A stretch of 7,308 bases of DNA from Rikenellaceae bacterium (GCA_900769145.1 CAAGFN010000136.1:1-7308); one strand, 5' to 3'; numbered from the stretch's first letter, positions 1 to 5,638 are shown. Translations and numbers: made by a program. Notes: a model not told the origin generated them from the letters alone.

Positions 1-924
1 AAAGTAGCTATCTGCGGTACAGACCTCCACATCTACAACTGGGACCAGTGGTCTCAGAACACTATCAAGACCCCTATGACCATCGGCCACGAGTATGTTG
101 GCGAGATTGTGAAGATGGGAAGCGGTGTCAAGAACTACAAGATAGGTGACCGTGTGACCGGAGAGGGCCATATTGCCTGCGGTCATTGCCGTAACTGCCG
201 CAGGGGCCGTGAGCACATCTGCGAGAACTCGATTGGAGTAGGCGTGAACAGGGACGGAGCCTTCGCGGAGTACCTGAGCATTCCTGCATCCAATGTCGTA
301 AAGGTTGACCCGCGCATCCCGGATGATTTCATGGCCATCATGGACCCGTTCGGAAATGCGACCCATACCGCTCTTTCCTTCCCGCTTCTCGGAGAGGATG
401 TCCTCATCACCGGAGCAGGTCTTATCGGAACAATGGCAACAGCCATCTGCAAGTTCGCCGGTGCCAGGAATATTGTCGTGACTGATTTGAGCGAGTATCG
501 TCTCAACATTGCCAAGAAAATGGGCGCTACTCTCTGCGTTAACCCTACACAGGGCGGGTCAGTAGCCGCTGCAATGCACGAGCTCGGTCTCAAGGGCTTT
601 GATGTGGGCCTCGAGATGTCCGGCTCGCCGATAGCACTTCGCGAGATGATTGACAGTATGTATTCAGGCTCAAAGATTTCCCTTCTCGGAATCCAGCCTG
701 ACACGGCCCAGATTCCTTGGAGCAAGGTTATTTTCAATGCTCTGACTCTCAAGGGAATATACGGACGTGAAATGTGGGAGACCTGGTACAAGATGGAGCA
801 GATGCTCATTTCCGGCCTCGACCTTTCACCTGTTATCACGCACCGCTTCAAATTCGACGATTTCCAGAAGGGATTTGACGTGATGAAGAGCGGACAGTGC
901 GGCAAGGTGCTGCTGGAATTCTAG
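1..924 (+). CDS. tdh: L-threonine 3-dehydrogenase, 5'-truncated by window edge
   Basis: Cytosolic zinc-dependent medium-chain dehydrogenase that oxidises L-threonine to 2-amino-3-ketobutyrate with NAD+, the first step of threonine breakdown to glycine and acetyl-CoA (with Kbl). The frame is open from base 1 and starts inside the protein: AICGTD is the catalytic-zinc Cys region, so about 33 N-terminal residues are missing relative to the 341-residue E. coli enzyme. Visible codons: catalytic-zinc Cys5 with His30-Glu31 (GHE), His10 in the CGTDLH segment, structural-zinc cysteines 60, 63, 66 and 74 with the classic 3-3-8 spacing, and the Rossmann GAGLIG at 138-143. IYGREMWETWYKM and SGLDLSPVITHRF near the C-terminus are diagnostic of threonine dehydrogenase rather than a generic sorbitol or alcohol dehydrogenase. 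It ends in TAG at 922-924, two bases from the convergent nadD stop. The usual partner gene kbl is not in view. Confidence 0.96.
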   Translation, partial: KVAICGTDLHIYNWDQWSQNTIKTPMTIGHEYVGEIVKMGSGVKNYKIGDRVTGEGHIACGHCRNCRRGREHICENSIGVGVNRDGAFAEYLSIPASNVVKVDPRIPDDFMAIMDPFGNATHTALSFPLLGEDVLITGAGLIGTMATAICKFAGARNIVVTDLSEYRLNIAKKMGATLCVNPTQGGSVAAAMHELGLKGFDVGLEMSGSPIALREMIDSMYSGSKISLLGIQPDTAQIPWSKVIFNALTLKGIYGREMWETWYKMEQMLISGLDLSPVITHRFKFDDFQKGFDVMKSGQCGKVLLEF

Positions 925-926
925 GA

Positions 927-1562
927 TTACATAAGCCATTCACTCATATCCTCCCCCGCTGCCAGGCCTTCCCTGATGCGGGTGGAGGATATGTCTATGA
1001 TAGGGGCGTCGATAATCTGGATACGGTACATCCTGTGGGAAGCATCCTCCAGCATCAGCAGGTCTGGACCTGACTCCGCGGCATCCAGCACATAGGGAGC
1101 GGGAGATTCAGTGCACTCGTTTATGAGGGTATCCCGCAATGTCTTGATATCGAATCCCTTGCGGGGATATACGGCGATTCCGTATTCGGACAGGAGGCGC
1201 GGGAAGTCCCGCCACTTCCGGATGGAGAAGAGATTGTCTGCTCCCATCACCAGGGTGAACTCGTTCTCAGGCTCCCGTTTCTTCAATTCATCCAGGGTTC
1301 TTATCGTGTAATGCGGCGGCTCCATCTTCAGTTCAATGTCGTCTACCCAGACGTGCAGCTTCGGATGCCTCCTGACTGCTTCTACGGCCGCATTGTACCT
1401 GGCCTCCCCGCTGTCCGCACTGATGCTGTCCTTGAGCGGATTCTTGGGCGAAACGACCAGGTACACCCAGTCGAAGCCCTTCTCATTGGTGAGATACTCG
1501 AGGATGGCCTGGTGCCCGATATGCAGGGGGTTGAATGAACCCGAATAGACGGCTATTCTCAT
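927..1562 (-). CDS. nadD: Nicotinate-nucleotide adenylyltransferase
   Basis: Transfers AMP from ATP to nicotinate mononucleotide to give deamido-NAD+ and pyrophosphate, a shared step of de novo and salvage NAD synthesis in the cytosol. The 211-residue product is normal length for the family. It opens with GSFNPLHIGH (residues 8-17), the nucleotidyltransferase T/HxGH-type ATP-binding signature, and carries the second signature SSTRIR at 192-197. VMGADN in the middle matches the conserved NadD segment near the nicotinate site. The start is fixed because the signature lies only 7 residues in. No Shine-Dalgarno is visible upstream. It follows gmk by 18 nt on the same strand, so the two are probably co-transcribed; a gmk-nadD pairing is common in Bacteroidota as I know the group. 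The 3' end abuts tdh tail to tail. Confidence 0.96.
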   Translation of the reverse strand: MRIAVYSGSFNPLHIGHQAILEYLTNEKGFDWVYLVVSPKNPLKDSISADSGEARYNAAVEAVRRHPKLHVWVDDIELKMEPPHYTIRTLDELKKREPENEFTLVMGADNLFSIRKWRDFPRLLSEYGIAVYPRKGFDIKTLRDTLINECTESPAPYVLDAAESGPDLLMLEDASHRMYRIQIIDAPIIDISSTRIREGLAAGEDMSEWLM

Positions 1563-1580
1563 TGTCGGAGTATGTCCGGA

Positions 1581-2147
1581 TTATTCTGAAAGGAATTTGT
1601 CCACTAGCTGTTCAGCCTCGGAGAATGCGGCCTGCAGGTCATCATTGACCAGAATGTAGTCGAACTTGTCAGCGTATGTCATTTCCTCGGCGGCCTTGGC
1701 AACTCTTTTCTCAATGGCCTCAGGGCTGTCCGTCCCCCTGGCAACTAGCCTTTTCCTCAGTTCCTCCACCGAAGGGGCCTGGATGAAGACGGAGAGGGCC
1801 TTGTCCCCGAAATACTTCTTCAGGTTCACTCCTCCCTTCACGTCCACGTCGAAGATGATCACGTGGCCCTTGTCCCAGATTTTCTGCACCTCGGACTTCA
1901 ATGTCCCGTAGTATGAGCCGGCATAGACCTCCTCATATTCCACGAAACAGTCCTCGGCAATCCTTCTGCGGAACTCGTCCGGAGTCAGGAAATGATACTC
2001 GACCCCGTCCCTCTCGCTGCCCCTGGGCTGGCGGGATGTTGCCGAAACTGAAAATTCCATTTCGGGATGCAGCCCGAGGATATGGTTTACAATGGTACTT
2101 TTGCCGGAACCGGAGGGCGCAGAGAAAATAATGACTTTATTGCTCAT
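1581..2147 (-). CDS. gmk: Guanylate kinase
   Basis: Phosphorylates GMP to GDP using ATP, an essential step in GTP supply and recycling; cytosolic. The 188-residue length is typical. The P-loop APSGSGKST occupies residues 10-18. The GMP-binding segment SVSATSRQPRGSERDGVEY spans residues 33-51 and keeps the family pattern S-x-S-x-T-x-R-x-P-R and the acidic and tyrosine positions, with TSR where many members have TTR. FDVDVKGG (roughly residues 99-106) is the Walker-B-like FDID.QG segment, and the C-terminal half has the basic lid region (RKRLVARGTDS). It is first of a leftward two-gene unit with nadD. In relatives a yicC-family gene often lies upstream, but here a non-coding divergent gap precedes it. 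No Shine-Dalgarno is visible. The promoter may be the leftward TAnnTTTG box at 2343-2350, which would give a leader of about 190 nt. Confidence 0.97.
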   Translation of the reverse strand: MSNKVIIFSAPSGSGKSTIVNHILGLHPEMEFSVSATSRQPRGSERDGVEYHFLTPDEFRRRIAEDCFVEYEEVYAGSYYGTLKSEVQKIWDKGHVIIFDVDVKGGVNLKKYFGDKALSVFIQAPSVEELRKRLVARGTDSPEAIEKRVAKAAEEMTYADKFDYILVNDDLQAAFSEAEQLVDKFLSE

Positions 2148-2178
2148 TGTTAAGTAATATGAAAAAAATAACTTGCTT

Positions 2179-2210
2179 CAGATTTGCATCAGATTTCCGA
2201 GGACAGATTT
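2179..2210. repeat. Three CAGATTT direct repeats
   Basis: The heptamer CAGATTT occurs at 2179-2185, 2190-2196 and 2204-2210, with start-to-start distances of 11 and 14 nt. The first two copies share an extra leading T. They lie 32-65 nt upstream of the gmk start, read as AAATCTG on the gmk strand. They could be a protein-binding array near one helical turn apart, or part of a larger intergenic repeat. The repeats are directly visible; any function is a guess. Confidence 0.55.
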
Positions 2211-2226
2211 TCTCCCAAAGAAAGAG

Positions 2227-2242
2227 CGTAGCCGTAGCTACG
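2227..2242. repeat. CGTAGC / GCTACG dyad
   Basis: CGTAGC (2227-2232) and GCTACG (2237-2242) are inverted copies around the 4-nt spacer CGTA; the inner ten bases CGTAGCTACG (2233-2242) are themselves a perfect palindrome. It could be a 6-bp hairpin or a dyad operator. There is no T-run beside it, so it is not an intrinsic terminator. Confidence 0.5.
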
Positions 2243-2342
2243 AGACTGATGAGGGAGGAAATATGGACCGGAAAGATATGCATAAGATGATGCTATTTAT
2301 TTTGTGAAGATTACTAAAATGTTTCAGTTTTCGTTTATTCCG

Positions 2343-2350
2343 CAAAATTA
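2343..2350 (-). promoter_or_regulatory. Candidate leftward promoter -7 box (gmk-nadD)
   Basis: Read on the minus strand this is TAATTTTG, a full match to the Bacteroidota -7 consensus TAnnTTTG. The -33 element is weak: a TTTT at about 2372-2369, with a spacer of about 18 nt, is the best candidate. The start would fall near 2337, leaving a leader of about 190 nt before gmk. The surroundings are AT-rich, so a chance match is possible. Confidence 0.4.
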
Positions 2351-2352
2351 GT

Positions 2353-2360
2353 TATTTTTG
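2353..2360 (+). promoter_or_regulatory. Candidate rightward promoter -7 box (fba)
   Basis: TATTTTTG matches the Bacteroidota -7 consensus TAnnTTTG in all fixed positions. A TTTC at 2329-2332, 20 nt upstream, is a 3-of-4 match to the TTTG -33 element. The predicted start near 2367 gives a 5' leader of about 120 nt before fba. A weaker alternative is CATTTTTG at 2404-2411 with TTG at 2379-2381. Confidence 0.5.
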
Positions 2361-2486
2361 TGCGATTTAAAAGATTTCTTGATTGGGATATGACATTTTG
2401 TCGCATTTTTGCATAGTGGCAGAATTGTTGTACCTCAAGCGGCAATGAAAAACTTAAAGACAATAATTCATTAATTTTTATAGAAT

Positions 2487-3488
2487 ATGGTTTCTTATAA
2501 AGATCTGGGCCTTGTAAACACCAGGGAAATGTTTGCAAAGGCAGTAGAGGGAGGTTATGCGATCCCTGCCTTCAATTTCAACAACATGGAGCAGCTTCAG
2601 GCTATTATCCAGGCTTCTGCCGAGACAAAGTCTCCGGTAATTCTCCAGGTTTCCAAGGGTGCCCGCAACTATGCGAACCAGACACTTCTCCGCTATATGG
2701 CAGAGGGTGCTGTAGAGTATGCCAAGGAGCTCGGCTGGGAGCATCCGCAGATTGTTCTTCACCTCGATCACGGTGATTCTTTCGAACTCTGCAAGAGCTG
2801 CGTTGATATGGGATTCTCATCCGTAATGATTGACGCATCTTCTCTTCCATACGAGGAGAATATCGCTCTCACCAAGAAGGTTGTTGACTACGCACATCAG
2901 TACGATGTAACTGTTGAGGCTGAACTCGGCGTTCTCGCCGGCGTTGAGGATGAGGTTGCTTCCGAGGTTTCACACTACACCAAGCCTGAGGAGGTTGTTG
3001 ACTTCGCTACCCGTACCGGATGCGACTCCCTCGCTATCTCTATCGGAACCTCGCACGGTGCATACAAGTTCACTCCTGATCAGTGCACCCGCGACCCTAA
3101 GACAGGCCGTCTCGTACCTCCGCCACTCGCATTCGACGTTCTCCACGAGATTGAGAAGAAGCTTCCTGGCTTCCCTATCGTTCTCCACGGTTCTTCATCA
3201 GTTCCACAGGAGTATGTTGACATCATCAACGCCAATGGCGGCAAGCTCCCTGATGCAGTAGGTATTCCTGAGGAGCAGCTCCGTGAGGCTTCCAAGTCAG
3301 CTGTATGCAAGATCAACATCGACTCTGACTCACGTCTTGCAATGACAGCAGCTGTCCGCAAGGTGTTCGCTGACAAGCCGGGTGAGTTCGACCCACGCAA
3401 GTACCTCGGACCTGCTCGTGACGAGATGAAGAAGCTCTATGAGCACAAGATTGTCAACGTCCTCGGTTCCAACGGAAAGGCTGAATAA
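2487..3488 (+). CDS. fba: Class II fructose-bisphosphate aldolase
   Basis: Zinc-dependent aldolase that reversibly splits fructose 1,6-bisphosphate into dihydroxyacetone phosphate and glyceraldehyde 3-phosphate in glycolysis and gluconeogenesis; cytosolic. The 333-residue length fits the family. HLDHG at 92-96 supplies the catalytic Asp94 and zinc ligand His95. VEAELG at 143-148 is the second class II signature. GTSHG at 187-191 and LHGSSS at 233-238 give the further zinc ligands His190 and His234 and the phosphate-binding loop. CKINIDSDSR near residues 275-284 is the conserved substrate-binding strand. Arginine is almost always CGT or CGC (one AGG, near the start), unlike the AGG-rich operon downstream, suggesting strong expression. 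It is monocistronic, with promoter boxes upstream and an intrinsic terminator directly after. Substrate could in principle be tagatose bisphosphate, but isolation from any tagatose genes favours FBP. Confidence 0.96.
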   Translation: MVSYKDLGLVNTREMFAKAVEGGYAIPAFNFNNMEQLQAIIQASAETKSPVILQVSKGARNYANQTLLRYMAEGAVEYAKELGWEHPQIVLHLDHGDSFELCKSCVDMGFSSVMIDASSLPYEENIALTKKVVDYAHQYDVTVEAELGVLAGVEDEVASEVSHYTKPEEVVDFATRTGCDSLAISIGTSHGAYKFTPDQCTRDPKTGRLVPPPLAFDVLHEIEKKLPGFPIVLHGSSSVPQEYVDIINANGGKLPDAVGIPEEQLREASKSAVCKINIDSDSRLAMTAAVRKVFADKPGEFDPRKYLGPARDEMKKLYEHKIVNVLGSNGKAE

Positions 3489-3534
3489 GACATGTAAATC
3501 AATGTGAGGCGGCAACGCTTCCAGATATCTATGG

Positions 3535-3572
3535 CGGAAAGCACTGTTTCAAGTACGGTGCTTTCCGTTTTT
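3535..3572 (+). terminator. Intrinsic terminator after fba
   Basis: Left arm 3535-3547 (CGGAAAGCACTGT) pairs with right arm 3555-3567 (ACGGTGCTTTCCG): 13 bp with a single T-G wobble, a 7-nt loop (3548-3554), then TTTTT at 3568-3572. It begins about 46 nt after the fba stop. Stem, loop and T-run all fit a strong Rho-independent terminator that insulates fba from the downstream operon. Confidence 0.92.
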
Positions 3573-3656
3573 ATAATCCAGTTGCCGGGTTACTCCAAAA
3601 GTAGGTATTGTTTGTCAAATAATCCTTCCTGGTTCTTCCTATCTTAAAAATTGCAC

Positions 3657-3664
3657 TATATTTG
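3657..3664 (+). promoter_or_regulatory. Candidate promoter -7 box of the ketosynthase operon
   Basis: TATATTTG is a full match to TAnnTTTG, located between the fba terminator and the ketosynthase start. No clean TTTG is seen 19-21 nt upstream; TTC at 3633-3635 is the nearest. The transcript would start near 3671, leaving only about 23 nt of leader and no Shine-Dalgarno. The position between a terminator and the first gene of an operon strengthens the call. Confidence 0.6.
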
Positions 3665-3693
3665 CAGCCGTCCCAGATATGAATTTTAGATAA

Positions 3694-4911
3694 ATGAGAA
3701 GAGTAGTAATAACAGGAATGGGAATTTATTCGTGCCTCGGTACAACCCTGGATGAGGTGCGGGATTCCCTTTATGCCGGCAAGTCCGGAATAGTATTCGA
3801 CCCGGAGAGGAAAGAGATGGGATTCCGGTCGGCCCTCACGGCATTTGTGCCGGAGCCGGATTTGAAGAAGGAACTCAGCCGCTCCCAGCGTGTCTTCATG
3901 CCGCAGCAGGCCAAATATGCATATTGTGCTACCAGGGATGCCCTGAAAGCTGCCGGCATTGACCAGGATTATCTCAATGCCCACGAGGTGGGACTTCTTT
4001 ACGGCAATGACAGTTCGACAGTCCCTGTCGTGAATTCCGTTGACATAATGAGGGAGAAGAAGGACACGACCCTCTGCGGATCAGGTGCGATTTTCCAGTC
4101 GATGAACAGCACTGTGACAATGAATCTTGGCTGCATTTTCAAGCTCAAGGGAATCAACCTCACGGTCTCAGGGGCCTGTGCCAGCGGCTCCCACGCCATT
4201 GGCCTCGGCGCCCTCCTCATCCAGAACGGGCTTCAGGACATGGTTGTCTGCGGAGGAGCACAGGAGGTCAATCCTTTCGCAGTAGGTTCTTTTGACGGCA
4301 TCTCGGCATTCTCGACAAGGGAGGACAATCCTGCAGCTGCCAGCCGTCCGTTTGACAGGGACAGGGACGGTCTCGTTCCCGGAGGCGGGGCGGCGACAGT
4401 CATCATCGAAGATTACGAGTCCGCTGTCAGGAGAGGTGCTCCTATCATCGCGGAGGTTCTCGGATACGGGTTCTCCAGCAATGGAGACCATATTTCTTCT
4501 CCAAATGTCGATGGCCCTAGCCGTTCCCTTGAGATGGCGGTACGCCGTTCGGGGATTGACAAGTCGGAGATAGGTTATATCAATGCCCATGCAACTTCCA
4601 CCCACGTGGGCGATGCCAATGAGGCCAAGGCAATATTCAATGTCTTCGGCGAAAGAACTGTGGAAGTGACCAGCACCAAGTCCCAGACCGGACACGAGAT
4701 GTGGATGGCCGGGGCGAGCGAGGTCATTTACTCAATATTGATGATGAAGAACGACTTCATCGCTGCCAACTTGAACTTCGAGAATCCTGACGAGGATTCT
4801 TCAAGGCTGCTGATACCGGGCCAGCTGGTGCACAAGCATTTTGATACCTTCCTTTCCAATTCATTCGGATTCGGAGGTACCAATTCGACCCTGGTAATCA
4901 GGAATATGTAG
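3694..4911 (+). CDS. FabB/FabF-like beta-ketoacyl-[ACP] synthase
   Basis: Condensing enzyme: elongates an ACP-bound acyl chain by two carbons through decarboxylative Claisen condensation with malonyl-ACP. The 405-residue thiolase-fold protein starts VVITGMGIYSCLG. It has the nucleophile Cys162 in SGACASGSH, His299 in NAHATSTHVGD, Lys329 and His334 in STKSQTGH. This Cys-His-His set is spaced almost as in E. coli FabB (163, 298, 333). FGFGGTNS near the C-terminus is the conserved glycine-rich loop. The stretch after the second histidine reads GHEMWMAGASE, where housekeeping enzymes usually have small residues (GHxxGAAG), suggesting a specialised subfamily. An in-frame TAA (3691-3693) touches the ATG, so this is the first possible ATG start after that stop. 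It heads an operon with ACP, dehydratase, flavoenzyme and ketoreductase, as in aryl-polyene-type clusters, and is unlikely to be the housekeeping FabF. Confidence 0.93.
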   Translation: MRRVVITGMGIYSCLGTTLDEVRDSLYAGKSGIVFDPERKEMGFRSALTAFVPEPDLKKELSRSQRVFMPQQAKYAYCATRDALKAAGIDQDYLNAHEVGLLYGNDSSTVPVVNSVDIMREKKDTTLCGSGAIFQSMNSTVTMNLGCIFKLKGINLTVSGACASGSHAIGLGALLIQNGLQDMVVCGGAQEVNPFAVGSFDGISAFSTREDNPAAASRPFDRDRDGLVPGGGAATVIIEDYESAVRRGAPIIAEVLGYGFSSNGDHISSPNVDGPSRSLEMAVRRSGIDKSEIGYINAHATSTHVGDANEAKAIFNVFGERTVEVTSTKSQTGHEMWMAGASEVIYSILMMKNDFIAANLNFENPDEDSSRLLIPGQLVHKHFDTFLSNSFGFGGTNSTLVIRNM

Positions 4912-4938
4912 TGCATTCCGGGAAGGTCCCGGGATGTG
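4912..4938 (+). other. Strong intercistronic hairpin between ketosynthase and ACP genes
   Basis: CCGGGA (4918-4923) pairs perfectly with TCCCGG (4927-4932) across an AGG triloop. Pairing extends outward through 4917-4933 (T-G), 4916-4934, 4915-4935 and 4914-4936, then two further wobble pairs, giving about 10-12 bp. It begins immediately after the ketosynthase TAG. The following bases (TGGTTTGTTTAAC) are T-rich but not a clean T-run. It may be a leaky terminator or a 3'-end stabiliser that sets the ratio of ketosynthase to ACP. The structure is visible; the role is inferred. Confidence 0.65.
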
Positions 4939-4956
4939 GTTTGTTTAACAATTAAA

Positions 4957-5199
4957 ATGGAAAAGCAGGAGTTAATCAATGAAATTAACTTGGCACTTGC
5001 CAAGGAGTTTGAAGTTGATGAGTCTGTCATCACCCCTGAGGCCAACATCAGGGAAGCATTACAGCTTGACAGCCTCAGCCTGGTGGATCTTGTGGCACTT
5101 CTCGAAGCGCATTTCAAAATCAAGATTACAGGAGCTGAAATGACTCAGCTGCCGACATTCCAGGCGCTCTATGACTTTGTGTATGACAAGGTTAAGTAA
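4957..5199 (+). CDS. Acyl carrier protein
   Basis: Small acidic carrier that holds the growing acyl chain as a thioester on a 4'-phosphopantetheine arm. The 80-residue product is ordinary ACP size. The attachment site is Ser39 in LDSLSLVDL, at the start of helix II, and the C-terminal half (FKIKITGAEMTQLPTFQALYDFV) fits helices III-IV. The frame is also open from an upstream ATG at 4936, but that would add MVCLTIK, encoded in the base of the intercistronic hairpin, so I prefer MEKQEL at 4957. The gene sits between ketosynthase and dehydratase, with 45 nt before and 3 nt after. It is therefore probably a dedicated carrier for this pathway rather than the housekeeping AcpP, which usually lies beside fabF elsewhere in the genome. 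It needs a phosphopantetheinyl transferase, which is not in the window. Confidence 0.93.
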   Translation: MEKQELINEINLALAKEFEVDESVITPEANIREALQLDSLSLVDLVALLEAHFKIKITGAEMTQLPTFQALYDFVYDKVK

Positions 5200-5202
5200 T
5201 CT

Positions 5203-5637
5203 ATGAGAGAAAACATTCCGGTAAGGGGTGACGCTATGTCACGCCTGCTGCCCCAGAAACCGCCTATGATTATGGTCGACACTTTGTACAGTGCCGGAAG
5301 CGACAGCGCTGAAACCGGACTGACAGTGTCAGGGGACAATGTTTTCTGTATAGATGGTTATCTGATTGAGCCCGGCATCATTGAGCATTCCGCCCAGAGT
5401 GCCGCGGCTTTTTCGGGTTACAGATATTTTGAGGCGGGGGAGGAACCACGCATAGGGCTCATCGGGGAAATCAAGACTTTCCGCATTGAGCGTCTTCCCC
5501 GGGAAGGGGAGAGCATAAGGACCAGGGTCAGGATACTCGGTGAGGCATTCGGCATGTCATTGGTCGGGACGGAATCCTTCATTGATGGAGTCCGCATTGC
5601 CGGTGGCCAAATAAAGATTTTCATAAAGGAGGATTGA
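5203..5637 (+). CDS. Hotdog-fold 3-hydroxyacyl-ACP dehydratase, ApeP/FabZ-like
   Basis: Probably removes water from 3-hydroxyacyl-ACP to give the trans-2-enoyl-ACP. The 144-residue protein has the usual FabZ-type opening LLPQKPPMIMVDTL (15-28), then the central hotdog helix GYLIEPGIIEHSAQSAAAFSGY (52-73) with Glu61 and Gln65 in the IExxAQ pattern, and later beta strands rich in G, E and R. The canonical FabZ GHFPG motif with the catalytic histidine is absent; the only histidine nearby is His62. The shortened loop and IExxAQ spacing resemble the ApeP-like dehydratases of aryl polyene clusters (recognised from memory, not by search). The ATG at 5203 lies 3 nt after the ACP stop; Met12 (5236) is an alternative start that would still keep the fold. 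It overlaps the ribosome-binding site of the next gene and ends 1 nt before it, indicating translational coupling. Confidence 0.82.
   Translation: MRENIPVRGDAMSRLLPQKPPMIMVDTLYSAGSDSAETGLTVSGDNVFCIDGYLIEPGIIEHSAQSAAAFSGYRYFEAGEEPRIGLIGEIKTFRIERLPREGESIRTRVRILGEAFGMSLVGTESFIDGVRIAGGQIKIFIKED
5626..5632 (+). promoter_or_regulatory. Strong Shine-Dalgarno deciding a GTG start
   Basis: AAGGAGG (within AAAGGAGGA, 5625-5633) is a near-perfect anti-16S match about 6 nt before the GTG at 5639. It lies inside the last codons of the dehydratase gene (K-E-D). Such sites are uncommon in this window; no other gene here shows one. It supports GTG as the real start. Confidence 0.7.
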
Positions 5638-5638
5638 A

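Larger units (their letters stand above)
2148..2486. other. Divergent intergenic region between gmk and fba
   Basis: 339 nt without a convincing gene. The gmk-proximal half (about 2158-2305) has base composition closer to coding DNA and holds three direct repeats, a short dyad and a 48-codon leftward open frame. The fba-proximal half (about 2306-2486) is strongly AT-rich and holds the two back-to-back promoter boxes and a small GACA-TTT-TGTC dyad at 2392-2402. No tRNA, riboswitch aptamer or recognisable RNA family was seen by eye. Confidence 0.8.

Noticed and set aside
183..905. 240-codon open frame on the minus strand across tdh
   Set aside because: It is antisense to a clearly recognisable threonine dehydrogenase and its translation has no familiar motif; it is a shadow of the real gene.
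2263..2305. Short rightward frame MDRKDMHKMM... preceded by AGGGAGGA
   Set aside because: Only 14 codons, not conserved-looking, and inside the candidate repeat block; the purine-rich stretch is probably part of that block.
2487..3488. Tagatose-bisphosphate aldolase as the identity of the aldolase
   Set aside because: The zinc and phosphate-loop motifs do not separate the two, but the lone, strongly expressed-looking gene without tagatose or galactitol neighbours fits glycolytic FBP aldolase better.
4168..4695. 175-codon minus-strand frame inside the ketosynthase gene
   Set aside because: It lies opposite the conserved Cys-His-His region, whose codons explain the openness; no motif of its own.
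4936..4956. Upstream ATG giving a 7-residue longer ACP
   Set aside because: The extension MVCLTIK is atypical for ACPs, and its start lies in the base of the intercistronic hairpin; ATG at 4957 gives a normal N-terminus.
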